From contig JAKJXP020000051.1 of assembly GCA_022225965.2 (NCBI GenBank), forward strand, positions 62,001 to 126,000: a DNA stretch of 64,000 nucleotides, given 5' to 3'. Made by a program: the position numbers and the translations under genes. The notes under the pieces were generated by a model. That model saw nothing but the letters and a program-made list of their open reading frames with translations, was not told the origin of the DNA and made no database searches. Position 1 is the first letter of the stretch. Every line of letters starts with the position of its first letter. This DNA comes from Diatrype stigma (lineage: Eukaryota > Ascomycota > Sordariomycetes > Xylariales > Diatrypaceae). Shown one piece after another: positions 37,441 through 50,632 of the stretch.

Positions 37441-39682
37441 ATGAAGTTCATCGCTAGTCTCGCTTTGCTCGCGTCTGCCGCCCAGGCAGCGCCTCACTGT
37501 ACGTATCGTGGTTGGTGATCATGGTGATGGTGATGGTGATATTACCCGTTGTCTTGATCTCCCCCTGTTCGAATCTGCCCTGCCCTGCCCATGGCGCGAA
37601 AGTATCGTCTATACTTGAGGATGAAGGGATATATAAAACAACAGCAAGGAAGATCAAACCGGCATGACACGATCGTTGACTCCTACTTACCGCCATGAGA
37701 CCACAAGAAACAGAACACGTTATAGATGGGAAGGGAAAACATTAGCTAGATATCTATCTAACCAAGAGAACAGACACATTCCCGAGCTTGTCGGGCGAGC
37801 AGTCATGGCAGTCGGTCCGGCAGACGGCCAACTTCCAGAGCAACGGCCCCGTGACCGACGTGCAGTCCGAAGCGATCCGGTGCTACGAGAATAGGTGAGT
37901 GAGTGAAACGAGTGAACGCATGGGAGCATCCTGCTCGCACATCCCAGACATGTTCCCTTCACGACCCGGCCCTCGAACCTCTTACTTATCCCCAAATCGT
38001 TTCCTCTGGGGATTTCATCGTATACCTAGCTAGGTAGTTTCGAGAAGAGCCTCTTTTCTTCTTTCAGGTTCTGGCTCGGGCCTGGGGCCGTGTCATGGCA
38101 GTTCATGCAGGACCTATTGCCCTGCTACTCTAGGCAATACCTAGTTATCAGGGGGGTGCAAATGTGAACTCAAAACTCATCTCAGGGGAAGGGGGGCTTG
38201 TCTTCTGTGACTACAGGTGATAGATGTGTGGATGTTATTTGTCTCTCCTTTTCTTTCTTTCTTTTTCTTTTTCTGCTCAATCGATCGTGTAGCTAACCAC
38301 AAACGAAACGAAACAGTCCCGGCACGGCGGCCCCTTCCACCACCGCTGTCCAAGCCGGCGGCACCATAACCTTTACCGCCGCTCCTTCCATCTACCACCC
38401 GGGGGCGCTGTCAGCGTACATGGCCAAGGCCCCCGGCAAGGCCGCCGACTTCGACGGCGCCGGCGCCGTCTGGTTCAAGGTCTTTCAGGATATGCCGACC
38501 ACTAATGGCGGACAGTACGTTTGGCCTTCGGACGGTGAGTTGAGCCTGATTCTTCCTGACCTTTTTCTCTAGGTCTTCATTGTTTGTCATGTTTCATGCC
38601 CTTCCTTACGCGGAAACTCCCCTATCCTACTGGGAAAAGGGTTAATAGGGACCTCACAATGTTGGGTTTGATGCTGTGAAGAAAACACGCCGTTTTCATC
38701 AAGCTTCGTCATCCATCATGGAGTAGCTAAAATGTTAGCTTTCGAGCGAGTGGACACTGACGTCTCGTGCTACGTATAGGAAAGGCTGAACTCAGCTTCA
38801 CGATCCCCCAGTGCATCGAAGATGGCGAATACCTGTTCCGCATCGAGCACGTAGCCCTCCACAGCGCCAGCTCAGCGGTAAGCCAGCCCCCCTTCGCTTG
38901 TTGCTCAAGTTTTGTTCACTTGTTACCGCTCTTGGACGGTGATGGGCCCGATTAGCTACCTACTTCCCTACTTCCCTACTCTACGAGAGCCTTGATCAAG
39001 CGAAATCGAATAACTACATGACATTGTTGAACTACCGGGAGGAAGTCTTGTGGAACAACAGTGTCTTTCTTTCTCTTCGTCCTTCTGAACAAGAAAGAGC
39101 AAAACAACATAGGACAAGCGATTTACTAACGATTACGGCGTATCTTTATTGTTCGATATAGGGCGGCGCTCAGTTCTACATCTCGTGCGCGCAGGTCTCG
39201 GTCACGGGTGGCTCAGGCAGCAAACAGCCGTCCGATCTCGTCTCCTTCCCCGGCGCGTATAATGCCAACGATCCGGGTCTTCTCATCAACATCTACAACA
39301 ACGGCGGCAAGGAGTAAGTGTTTCTTTTCACGCTCTAGATAACGGTTTTCTGTTGCTTTTTGCTTTGCCAGGAAAGAGTCAGAAGAACAAGGTGGTGTGT
39401 GTGTGTGTGTGTTGTGTCCTTTGGGTAGGACGATAAATCCGGCCCTATTGCAGGTTGACACGGGACAGCACTATCTATAATGTTTTGTTGCTTTGTACCC
39501 TCTTTGACGGACACGGTAGTTCGGGAGTAGGCGGTGCAAATTAGCAGCCAGATTATACGGTCGATTTCCCTGCCGTAACACGGGCTCCCTCAGTTCGAAG
39601 AATCCCGCGTATGGCAGAGGTACCATTGCTAACTCTGTGTTACAGATACGAGCCTGCTGGCCCTTCAGTCTTCACTTGCTAG
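37441..39682 (+). CDS. AA9 (formerly GH61) lytic polysaccharide monooxygenase, secreted
   Basis: Copper enzyme that oxidatively cleaves cellulose or related glucans. Exons: 37441-37498, 37774-37894, 38317-38534, 38780-38877, 39162-39313 and 39646-39682; product 227 residues, a single-domain AA9 with no cellulose-binding module. Seen: signal peptide (residues 1-16); His19-Tyr-Thr-Phe-Pro, the mature N-terminal His of the copper brace; Cys56 in [28 protein letters not shown] with the second brace His87; [43 protein letters not shown] with the conserved Gln169 and axial Tyr171; LVSFPGAY; and the terminal [11 protein letters not shown]. All key residues are present. Its five introns are 275, 422, 245, 284 and 332 bases, much longer than those of most neighbouring genes, and one holds a GT microsatellite (about 39393-39411). 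Two residues (Ala-Pro) separate the usual signal-peptide cleavage site from the His. Confidence 0.95.
39393..39411. repeat. (GT)n microsatellite inside AA9 intron 5
   Basis: Nine or so GT units in the 332-base last intron of the AA9 gene. Confidence 0.8.
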
Positions 39683-40757
39683 GTATTTGAAGCGCTTGCT
39701 TAGATCGTGGGATGATGGATGGAACGGGGACTCGAGCTCGTGCTGAGATGTCGATGTACGCGCGTTGGTGAGGGCTACCACTATAGAAAAACGCCGAGGC
39801 TTCGAGGGTTGTTGTGGGAAGTCTGTCGATATCTTGTAGGTTCTACTTAGTAGAATATATCAGTCATCATCACTTGGGGAAAGCAAGGAGTTTGTCGTCC
39901 GAACTTGGTGTTCCACGCGCATTTCTCTAGTTCTCACGTATCAACTGCTTGACAAACTTAGGATGAACCGAGCTGAAGTTGAAATCGCAAATCTGGGACC
40001 GGCGAGGCTCCCTGGAGGCTGTAAAGAGGACCCTGGCAATCGAATATGCGACTACAAACCTAATACTCATGTTGAATCACGTAACATATGTGCCACGACA
40101 TTATAACCACTGGCTCGAATCAAGAGAACTTCAGCGCATCTGAATGGCCAACAACGATCCTTTCACTCAATGTCTACAATAGACGACACAGACAATGACT
40201 ACGCTATCTTGAGCATTATCAGCTAACTCATATCTGTTTACCAAGCACCTGCCTAGGCAACTAGCAGCAGACTAGAAGGTCGGTGCTAGATCAGATCAGA
40301 GGCCCCCATGTCTATCTGGTTTCAGGCCTCTCTCTGATTTCAATTTTCACCTAGCAGACCTGTTCCCCGTCCGCGTCATCAAAAAGCCCCAAATCTGTTC
40401 ACAACAACGAAGTGAGCAGCTCAAGAGTAACTGCCGAGGTACACATCGATCATCTATCTGAAAATCTGCGAGGATTCTCTTACCCCTCTCGGATTCACAT
40501 CACAGATGAGGTGAGACGGGGAAAGGGGTCTGAGGGTTTGCAGATGTGTGCCTCCATTCGCCCTTCTTGGCTCCACAACGCGATGATTCCGGACGTAAAT
40601 CCTTCTACTGGCCCAGGTAGCTCGCCATCTTTTTACAAGCCTCATCCTGGTAGCCCCTCCCTCAGCTGGGAGATCCAGACGACTCATTCATTCAACCTCG
40701 CGAGGAATTGGTGCCCTACTACGTACCCTCCCGAACGTAAACATGACTGTATGCCCA

Positions 40758-40791
40758 GGCGCCCAGACGCCCAGACGCCCAGACGCCCAGA
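40758..40791. repeat. 8-bp tandem repeat (CGCCCAGA)n
   Basis: About four exact copies. The period of 8 is not a multiple of three, so it would shift frames if translated. Confidence 0.85.
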
Positions 40792-43769
40792 AAAAAATAC
40801 CTTCCAACTGCCGTGACGGTCCTATACGAGATCTAACCCTCGGGCGAGCGGCTCTGACGCGATACTTATCGTAAACCAAGAACTTGAAGTATCGTGCAAG
40901 AATAGATATTACCTCTGCGACTGATGTTTATTTTATCGTTACCTAAAAAGACACCCGAGCAATCCCGGCTCTGTGAGGAACAGGCAAGCCGGACGGGTGG
41001 TTGGGAACTTGGGAAGCGCCGCTCCTAGCACTAACATCACTCTTGGCTAGGCGTCGTAATAATTGTATGCAGGCCTAAAGATACGATGACGGGAACGAGG
41101 GACTTAGCTTGACTCCTTAGTCTACGTGGGCAGATAACTCAAATCTTAGATGAGGACTAGTTGGATAGGTAGATTGTAATATTAAATGAGTAGTACTGAT
41201 AGCTATCTGAAAATAGCTACGATGCCCAGCTTTGTTGCAGATATTATTAGATGTAGTGAATGGTTATAGTATCTAAACCACATCAAAAGTCACACAGACT
41301 TTGTAAGCACTCTGATTGCTACTGAACCCGAGTGTGTCCTTCTATCTTGATGGACCCAGATTTGCCTACGACATAGAGCTATGTTTGTATTATATTCCAT
41401 CTTAACTACGTTGGGAACCAATATGTGTTGTGCTGTCGATATTCTCCCAAACCAACTGCCCTCCTCCGTGACTACGTACCAATATCATAAATTGCTATCT
41501 GTTCCACCTTGAGTAGGATTAAATCCTGGTAACTCCAAGCTGCTACCAAACCTCGAAACTCGTAAGATCCCATGAATATTCACAAGGTAGTGTCCGATAC
41601 CCTGGTGTCGATCGTACATGTATGCCATCGCAGACCACAGACCGCAGATGTGCTCATGCCAGGCTGATTAGCGAATAGATTAATCAGTATTGATGTATCA
41701 TGCACGATTCAACGAGTCTAGCATGGCGTGGCTGCGTGGCCAAACTCTAAGGGTTCACGGCTGTCGTTGGTGACTTATGTAGCACTCAGGTAGCGATGCA
41801 ATGCAGGGACATATGTGCTCCCGAGAGGAGACATCATGGCATGTTTCGTACATTACCTACGCACATGCCCAACGACCAGTATCACGGGGATGCCACCGGA
41901 TCTGCCGAGACCGTGTACGTAAACTCGAACCGGGAGGACTTGGAGGTGTGGTTGATAACTCTATTGTGAGACGCGGGTAATACCTAACTATCACGAAAAG
42001 CCAATATATTTAAGCTTGGTACATACATTTGGATTCATACTAGAGGTAACCTTCGATGAGGGTGGCAAGAACTATAGAAGCTCTATTTAGTGGACATTCA
42101 CGAGCTCATAGCTACGAAGTAAAGTATCGTGACTTTTACTTGATCAGCCTTCTGATCATACCTACATCCCGGTGATAGTATACGAGGAGCTAAAACCTGA
42201 TACACTCGTAGGCTACTGTATTGTGTGATATATTTATAGATCATCGTCGATGCAGTGATATAGCTAAACTCTCCAAAACGAAGGGTTTATATAGACTCGA
42301 AGTGCTGTGACCACAAGTGTGTTTGGGAGAAAGTATGATCAAGAAGCCGTTGACTTTGGTTTCGAACATGTCACATCTAACAGAATGACCAAGGAAGGAT
42401 ATGAGGAAATGAACAGAACACGTCTCCCTCTTTGTTGTTCTCTCTCTATCTCTACCGGAGTGACTCTTCGACTGAAGTATTGGAGATACAGTAGCTATCC
42501 TACATCAAAGGTCCGCATATAGCAAATATAGGCCAGACGCGGCTGCAGGCCAACCAACCCTGCGGCGGCTGCAGGTGGCACGAAGGGAGGTAATAAGCCG
42601 GTTTTGGTAAGTAGGTACATAGGCAGGCGGCAAGATAGGCCTGATGCCCGATCGTGCTTATGCAGTGACAGGAGCTGTCAGCGTAGCATACGGTACCATC
42701 GCATGTCTTCGGCGCAAGTAAGCGAGCATTTCTCACACAATATTTGGGGTCAGGAGACTGAATGTCATGCAAGCCACAATGCGCGTTGCTAAGGTAGGTA
42801 ATTCTGCCCTTACTTTGCCCTTTTTCGCCTGGCATTATCTGTGATCGATCTCCCAGACTCCCACCCATCCGTCCACACATCCTCGCTCTCACCCCCCACA
42901 CAGCAACGCACAATACACAGCACGGAAAAATCATGCACGGCAGAGGAAAAGCTGGTCGAAAGACACGCACTGCGGAAAGTCTAATAATACGACACACCCA
43001 GTCCAACCAGAGCAGCCAACCAACCCCACAGCAGTATACATATGCACTGAAACCTCTCGAACGCGGCCAGGCCAATGCTTATAAGCGTACGGCTGTATGA
43101 GACAGAGGCAGAGAGCATGATGATGCACCATCTATCCAAGACAGGATCTGAATCTAGAGCGGCTTTGATTGTCGAGACTGTATCACTCGGCTCTTCGGGC
43201 GTCTCGGGGAGATATCTGTCTTGGCAACTCGGCCTAGACTCGGCATGCCGATTTAGGAGCGTATCGATCGAACCGAAATCAAGCAGGAGAGGAGGCAGGT
43301 AGGTTGGTAGGTGGATCAGTCCATTTGCGAGAATCGAGAGGGGGCTGAAGTTGCTACATCAGGCATACGGCTACGGAGAGGCTGGGTGATTTCTCTTCGA
43401 TATTTGATCTGGGTTAAGACAACAAAACAAGTTCGAAAAAAGTCGCTCCATGATCGTCCGATTGACATCTGTGATAATCTGTAGCTAAGCGGAACCCGAC
43501 CTTGACTTCTTGCAGTATGGATCTTGCTCTGGCGCCATTCCATAAACCGAGCATGTGGGTAGTTCATGTAGTTCCGGAGAGCTAGACTATACGCTTGACA
43601 TCATATCATAGGTATCACGTACACGGCCTTGCTGCCTGCTTTCGAAATTGCATCGAGCTCTATTATATCGTGCTTCGTCCGCAATGAGGGTCACCGGTTG
43701 ATCGACAAGGGCGAAAATTAAAGTTTCGGCTGGCGTCTTTCGTACGTATTTTCGAGAAGTCTTAGACAC

Positions 43770-43826
43770 CTATAGGCTATAGGCTATAGGCTGTAGCTGT
43801 AGCTGTAGCTGTAGCTGTAGCTGTCA
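43770..43826. repeat. Compound microsatellite (CTATAGG)n then (CTGTAG)n
   Basis: Three CTATAGG-type units run into about six CTGTAG units. Confidence 0.85.
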
Positions 43827-46800
43827 ATCGTGATGTGTTCGAGCGTATTATTCGCGATATCAGCAGGTTTTTAGCCGCTGAAGTTAGAGCTGTTCGCGAG
43901 GCGCCGAGGACTGAGGCCTGAAGTCTGAAACCCGCAAAGCAAAAATACGCCAGTCCCACGCGATATGCGAAGTCGTTAGGGACGTAAGAACGCGCGACAA
44001 CTCTCCACCGGGTTGTGTACAGCATCGGACCTAGTATAGCTCCCGAGATGTACCACTATCTCGCTGGCGGCGTACATAGTACTGGCATACACAGCGGGCA
44101 GGCGGGATAGTCTCGCAAGTGTAGGGCTTGATAGGTACACTTGAACCTTGATACACCTTTTGAGGGTATACCATAGTATTTTCTGAAATGCAGATGACCC
44201 AGAGCAATCAGAAGCACGTCTCAATTTCGTGTGGGGAAAGTATAATGAGAATGTTTCTGCAAGCTAGTCATTGACGTCAATGGCTTCGGGCATTCCTGAT
44301 AGGCTTTTTTCCCTCCCTTCTCGCTCACACAGGCACCCAGGGCTCGCTCCTTGCTCACACTGTATCGTATGTATGTGAGAGAGTTTCGTTCTGTCACAGT
44401 TGTTCAATCAATCATCAACCGATGGCCCTCCCCCCAACCAACCAGCCAACCAGACCCCCTTGCCTTTTCGTAATGTCAAACGTATAGCCTCCATCTTGGA
44501 AATCTAACTAATGGCTTCCATCCAAGAGAGGAGCCTCCTGACCAATGACCGTTTGTCCTTGTAGAATGGCGCCTTTTTGTTGGGTTGCCCTCCGCTTGGG
44601 AACGATCGCCAATGCATCACTTGGCGAGTTTGATTGGAGAACCAGGAAGCCAATCGAGAAAAGGGCCCGGGATTGGGAAATCTGGATCGCTGGCTGGAGG
44701 TTCGAAAGCTGACATAATTAATGCTAGCAGATAATCCCAGGTGTTACATATGTAGCTTGTGTAGTTGCTTCGTAGCTAGAGCCTACAGGTAGAGATGGCG
44801 GCCGGTCCTTGGTTAGCACGTTCTCTAGACTAAGGTACCATATTGTTTATTCCGTACCACGCCGTTGCTATCGCGAATGTGCCTTATCATTGACTTTCAG
44901 ACCCCGGGTTAAATCAATGTGTATTGTACATAGTAGTCGACGCTGAGCGTGACACCCGGCCTGATAAATAATTACACCATGAGATGAAAGATCGCCACTG
45001 TTCGTGTCTCTTGCTGGACATTCGTATTTCCTCGCACACACGTGCCGAAAACAACAGCCGTGCTGCGATAGAAAACCCGAGCTGCAATCTTCCTTCCCAT
45101 TTCTTTACGTACTCTCCCGAGCTCTACAGCATCGGAAATCGAGCGAGATCACTAATAGCTATGCACCTAGTCGGACCTATACAGAGCAGAAGCTCGTGCC
45201 CTCGACGGCCACAGTGGAGGAGGCAGGAATCTAGATGGAACCCTTCGTGCGCCGAAGACCGGGTCGGGTTCCCACACCAACCCTGGACGCGCTTCCTCCT
45301 CACCCCCCCTTTTCCCTATGATTTGTTGTTACACAAGGATCCGGCCTCGAGAGCTCGGCCCCATTTTCCTATCGCGCTGTCTGGCGCAGCGGCTCTTTTT
45401 TTCCTCGTGTGTCACCCAGAGGTCAGCGCGGGCGCGGAAAGGAGGCCGCTGCTCAAGTTGGATATCTCGCCTATTTCGACCCGGTACTATTCGACCTGGG
45501 GCCCTGGGGCCCTGAAGCTCTGGGGCCTTGGGACGGACTGGGACTGCCCTGGCCTGGAAGTACCTACCTACTTCGTAGGCTCGTAGGGGAGGATCAGGCA
45601 GATCAGAGTTTCCCCTAGCATCAAGGCTAAGTCGAAAACAGCACTAGCCCTCTGAGCGAAACAAAAACACAATCACACACGTCCACGCTCACGCCCACGC
45701 CCACGCCCACGCACACGCACAACAAGCACAACACGCACACACTCACTTTTGGTAATGTCGATTCCCTAACGCGTGTCCTGTTCCTGCTCGTATGCCCGTC
45801 CTCCTTCTCCACGTTTACGGGGCCCCCTTGCTACGATACTAGTAGGTACGGACTAAGCGGATGATGGCCATGCCCTATCTGAGCTATCCAGTAGCCAACG
45901 ACGATTCAACGGCCATCCAAGCCATTCTTCACAATCCCGTGGGGGCGGCGCCCCCCAAGGTGCCATGTCAACTGATGGTATCGCCTACCTAGTATCTCCA
46001 GGATGAGCCCCATAGCCAAGTCCGAGGTAAGTATGTATGTCACGTACCTAGTCGGTTGGCAGACAGGCTGAGCAAGTTTCCTCTTAATTATTATCAGCAG
46101 ATCGATGACTAGTTAGTTAATGGTCAGTAATCTGCCCATGCTGGGTTGGGCATGAACCAATAACTATCTATGGTTCGGATCAATCCCGCAGGATGACAGG
46201 ATGATTCATGAATGAACCTATGGTGGTAAAGGTGCCTACCGCTGTCTCGTCCGTGTCTCGTCGGTGGGGAGGATAACAGCCTCAATGGGGAGATCTAACT
46301 AGATGCTAGCTAACTACTAGATGCGCCTTCACGTGGACGCACGTTCAGCCTGGATCCTTAGAAGCTTAGCTAGCTAACGATACCTAGCTTATAATACAAT
46401 GTGCTGTTGTTTTAGTTAAGACCCCGCTGAATCGAGACGACTGGCGTTGGATCACGTAGATCCAAGGGAGTAATTATAGGTAGGTCTGAGACATATTCCA
46501 CTAATCAATTACCAGGCAAAAAGCGTTGCCAGAATTACTTGGTCTGGTCTGGTAGCCTTATTACCCCTTGTTTAATTAACGGAAACCATGTTTATTGTCA
46601 TTGGAGAACCCTTCGTATTACTTCAGTATTATTGTTGCGAATGGAGAGTCAATGGAGAGATGGCTTGAGAATATATTGCGAGTTGAGTATCTTTGGGGAG
46701 ATAGTAGTGAATTGACAATCAGAATCTCTAAGCACTTGACGCTCCTTTCTCATAGCTAGAACACAGCAATCCTGGGACTTGTTTGATTTTTTTACTTGAA

Positions 46801-49053
46801 TTGTAAGTCTTGTCAGCCACGCATCTGAGTATTGAACATGCTGCTCGGTAGGGTCCATGTTATTAAGGACTTCATCGCCTTTTCGCTGTTCTCCAGGATT
46901 ATCTATGAGATTATATCTATGGCCGGCATGTTGGAAACCTTCATTTCTTGCTATAGGGGGTTGTTAGACTAAAGTAACTGGGGGAGGATGCCGAATCTAC
47001 ATAGTTCCTCTTTCGGCCGAGGAAATGAAACCATATACATACTGACCACCGAGTTGCCGCGCCCCTGGTAAGATGCTCATATTGTCGCTTACTGTAATAA
47101 AAGGAACAGCGTTTCTAAACCTATAGAGTCGAAAATCCCCCAAAAGGCACGGCTCCTTCGGTTCAACCCGAAGTTGAGATGTCGTCGGATTTGAAGTTCC
47201 CGGGACTCGCTACCACAAGGACGGGGCTACACTAGCCAGTTCGGAGCCGGCAACCTAAGCCCTTGCCGGGAATTGGGGATTGGGCCTTTACCGAGACACA
47301 ATTGAGATGCGATGCAACCCCGATCTTGGCTCACATGCAGGGCACGCATCAAGGAGCACCACGCATCGTCTAGTTATGTAGCTAAGCTAGAGCCTAGAGG
47401 TGTGGCTTAAACCTCTTCGAGCTCTGTTAGGGCCATATCTTGGGGCCAATCGGCTATTATCTCTTCAACCGGGTTTTTGAGTAAGCCCTATGCCTATACT
47501 GATGAATAGCCAACGTATCTCATGTGACTAGTAGTTAGTTGGTAGGTACTATGTAGGTAGGCTTGCTTTAATTCCCAGAGCCTCTTGCCCTACCCTGCGG
47601 CCTGCGCTTAGTTTCACATGGAGATCAGCTATAACAGCCTATGACGAACATCTAGCTAAACCTTACGATTTGCAAGCATTGCTTTGCTATCACGTTCTCT
47701 CCAGCAGATCTTGACCTTCGTATTGAATTGAACCAGCGTTTTGGTGTCAGCTCATATTTCCACTCCTCACTCCTCCCTCCCTCCTCCTTCTCCTCTCCCC
47801 CCTCCCTCGCTTGTTACGTTACATTACCGAAAAGTGCGGACCGACCTGTAGAATCTTGCATCAGGAGGCTTGATTTGTTTTGCTGCTGAGAAGACAGACG
47901 GGTACAAGTTTCCGGGTGGATCGGCAACCGCGAAATGTTCCCTGGCACTGGCTTGCCGAAAGAGACTCCTCCATACTTCACCGCCAGTCGAGATCTTCTG
48001 CCACAGTGAACCGTAAAGTGACCGATAGGTAAATCTTCGGGGCCACTTTCGCCCTCCGCCTCTATATTGTGGATGAGGTGGATGTGGTGGACGTCGGCTC
48101 GCGTATGTCATTATACAGCGTACCTAAGCGTACCTAAGCTATATCACTAGTGCAATGCTTTTTTATGTTCTTTCTTTTTTCCGCCTTGTGTTACCACGCC
48201 AGAAGCAATATAAATTGGTCTAGAATGACCCTCTAAGGGCTTCTAGGGGGGCGGTTGCTAATGGTTCTCAGCCACAGCGCTGGTAAAAGACTAAAAATTT
48301 CGAAGCCGTGGCATTGCAGCTCTGCCCAATAGGGTCCACCAAGGGAGGCCGAGATTGGCAAGCCTGGGAACCCTGGGCCAAAAGCCACGTCTGGATGGTG
48401 CAGCTTGGGGGCGACGCAGCAGAACCCACGTGAACAAAAACCAATGATTGGGGTGACTCTGATGACGTGGGCGGGCGTGCGGGCGGGCGGTGCGTGCGAC
48501 AAGAACAGTTCAACAGGCATACGGGGACGGCGACACCATCATCGAATGGGCCAGTCTGGTACTATCTACCGACATTCACCGTTCTCCGTGCTTGGTCTGA
48601 TAGGAGGTCGCCGATAGCTGGTGGTCCCATTGGCCCGCCAATGGGCTGGCGGTTCCCCTCGAAACGCAGACGGCAATTCCCAACCTGTCGCGATACCTAT
48701 TTGGCATTATTGGCATGGGGTGGGAAGAGGTCATTAGAGGTAGATGACCGGGGTTCCCACTACATTCTTACATATGATGCGCCGATTGTGTCCTTGCGCA
48801 TACAGCTGGCGTTCGACGAGACAAGAGCGGTGTAAATACATTTCATTCAGTCCAGGGCGTGATAGAGTGGCGATTCGAACATTCGAACACCGGAACATGC
48901 ATCGGTGAATCGGTGCTTCTTTCATTCTCTTTCCAGAAATTTCCACCGAAAGGGATTTTCTTCTTCGCCTTTTTGATCTATCATCATCTTCTGACGTATT
49001 TCGGGTGTAGCGAGCAAGTGTATATACAAGTGTATATATGATGTATATATATG

Positions 49054-49095
49054 AGTATGAGAGCATGGGAGCATGGGAGCATGGGAGCATGGGAG
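49054..49095. repeat. 10-bp tandem repeat (GAGCATGGGA)n
   Basis: About four copies of GAGCATGGGA, followed by diverged GAGCATGAGA units to about 49112 and a CTGACTGGCTGG run. Confidence 0.85.
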
Positions 49096-49446
49096 CGAGC
49101 ATGAGAGCATGAGACTGGCTGACTGGCTGGCTCAATAAGTAACGAGCAACAGGGGACGGGGCACAGGACATGACATGGAGGAGTGTGATGTGGCGACGAG
49201 AAAAGACGGACGAAAGAATAGGACGGGTAGGTAGGTAGGTAGGTAGATATCTTTCTCTTATACTGGAACATTCGGATCTCGAGATGCTGCTACTAACTAG
49301 GTCCCTCCCTTTGCATGTCGTTGAATTATACTCATTGGCGCCATCTACCCTTAGATTGAGATTGATCACTAGTCGCTTCGCATCACCACATGCTGTGGCC
49401 CTAAGCCCAAGGGATTCATTTATGTAGGTAGGCATGTGTATGTAGC

Positions 49447-49492
49447 CTATGTAGCCTTAGGTATGTAGCCTTAGGTATGTAGCCTTAGGTAT
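49447..49492. repeat. 15-bp tandem repeat (TATGTAGCCTTAGG)n
   Basis: Three to four copies of a unit containing ATGTAGCCTTAGGT, followed by GTATGTACGTACGTACG. Confidence 0.8.
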
Positions 49493-50126
49493 GTATGTAC
49501 GTACGTACGAAGTAGGCTGGTAGTGGCAGGTAATGGATGCATTCACGCTTGTTTAGCCCATCCAAAGATTCGGGTCGCCAACTGCGGCCTGTCGATGCTC
49601 GCCCTAAAACACAGAGTCTTGACAGATCGTTTTAGCGGAAAATCAATCTGGGGAACCATACCAGGATCAGGCAAAGCCGGGTTTGGTTGGGGTCGGTTTG
49701 ATTGATACCGATGCCTACCTGCTAAATCAGTAGTACGGTAGTAGGACTAATGTTGCTAGGCAAGATCTCCTAGGCAAGCCGACAAGCAGCTTCGAGAGCC
49801 GTTGATGAGACCCTGACAGCCTGATTACCTGCTGTAGGTACTATACCCAGTAGCTATCGGTCGGCGTCTAACTCTAAACTTCGCGTCGTATCGACATGGA
49901 ACGCAGAGCACAGCGTATCCAAGGATCCAGGGTAATTCCGACTCCTGGCTGGCTGCGGCACACCAACCTTGAGATCCCTGTCTGCTCGCTGCTAAGTAGG
50001 AACTGCGTATTGTACATGCACCATTGGCTGCCACATCGTGGGCAAGTTGGTAGGTAGCTGTGTGGTCCCGAGGAGTGCGCGCATGCACACCTCGTACATA
50101 TTATACATACACACTTACAACCGACG

Positions 50127-50129
<3 letters not shown>

Positions 50130-50164
<35 letters not shown>
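50130..50164. repeat. (CA)n microsatellite
   Basis: About 17 CA units without interruption. Confidence 0.92.
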
Positions 50165-50167
<3 letters not shown>

Positions 50168-50386
50168 CATACCTACCTACCTAGCATTTCGATCGTACAT
50201 ACAGTGTCTAGACTACCTACTTACCTAGGTAGGCAGCGGCGTTGATTCGAATCCGATGCCCCGAGACGGCCGAACGGGTGTCTGCCATGTTCGACTGGGT
50301 TGAGGTTTCAAACAAATTCCTGCTTGGCCAGTGACAGTGACGATCCCCGAGGACGGCCGTATTCATCGGCACAGTATGTTCTTGGG

Positions 50387-50462
50387 TGTGCTTGGTGTGC
50401 TTGGTGTGCTTGGTGTGCTTGGTGTACTTGGTGTACTTGGTATACCTGGTATACTTGGTGCG
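50387..50462. repeat. 9-bp tandem repeat (CTTGGTGTG)n
   Basis: About eight copies, with later copies changed to CTTGGTGTA and CTTGGTATA. In one frame it reads (Leu-Gly-Val)n inside a 131-codon frame, but no signal of a real gene surrounds it. Confidence 0.88.
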
Positions 50463-50571
50463 CTCCTTGATTACCTATCAGAAAAAGCGCAGGTAAGCCG
50501 CCCGGATGACAACCTCCTGTTCTACCCAGTCAGCCAGTCTACCCAGCCCAGCGCTCAAGCCTCCAAGCATT

Positions 50572-50632
50572 CACACAGTCACGCATTCACACAGTCACGC
50601 ATTCACGCATCTACGCATTCACGTATTACAAC
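50572..50632. repeat. Tandem repeat of CATTCACACAGTCACG type
   Basis: Two copies of the longer unit followed by shorter CATTCACG/CATCTACG units. Confidence 0.8.

Larger units (their letters stand above)
39683..44980. other. Gene-poor region, first part
   Basis: No gene supported. It contains an 8-bp tandem repeat (40758-40791, CGCCCAGA), an AT-rich stretch about 41150-42330, a TACGAAGTA copy (42113-42121), and a compound repeat at 43770-43826. The 191-codon minus-strand frame at 42500-43075 shows no family motif and its hydrophobic, Cys-rich composition looks like chance translation. Confidence 0.5.
44981..50128. other. Gene-poor region, second part
   Basis: No gene supported. It holds CACGCC repeats (about 45680-45722), a hairpin-rich stretch around 47140-47275 (CTTCGGTTCAACCCGAAG; CCGGCAAC/TTGCCGG), a pyrimidine tract at 47757-47815, a 10-bp array at 49054-49095, and a 15-bp array at 49447-49492. 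The 200-codon frame at 44984-45586 and 233-codon minus-strand frame at 48734-49435 lack family motifs. TACGAAGTA/TACTTCGTA copies are at 45569-45577 and 49506-49514. Confidence 0.5.

Noticed and set aside
42500..43075. 191-codon open frame on the minus strand
   Set aside because: Cys/Trp-rich, irregular composition, no domain, no promoter or splice support.
44984..45586. 200-codon open frame on the plus strand
   Set aside because: Composition changes along its length, overlapping frames of similar size exist, and no motif or family is recognisable; frames of this length occur by chance in 64 kb.
46649..47075. Two-exon model on the minus strand starting MSILPGARQLG with an intron ending CTAAC...TATAG
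   Set aside because: Splice sites look reasonable, but a 100-codon open frame is expected by chance and no homology is recognised.
48734..49435. 233-codon open frame on the minus strand
   Set aside because: Half of it is translation of a 10-bp tandem repeat and TATATA runs; no family motif.
50387..50632. CRISPR-like array
   Set aside because: Units of 9 and 16 bp are head-to-tail without spacers; these are simple tandem repeats in a eukaryotic genome.
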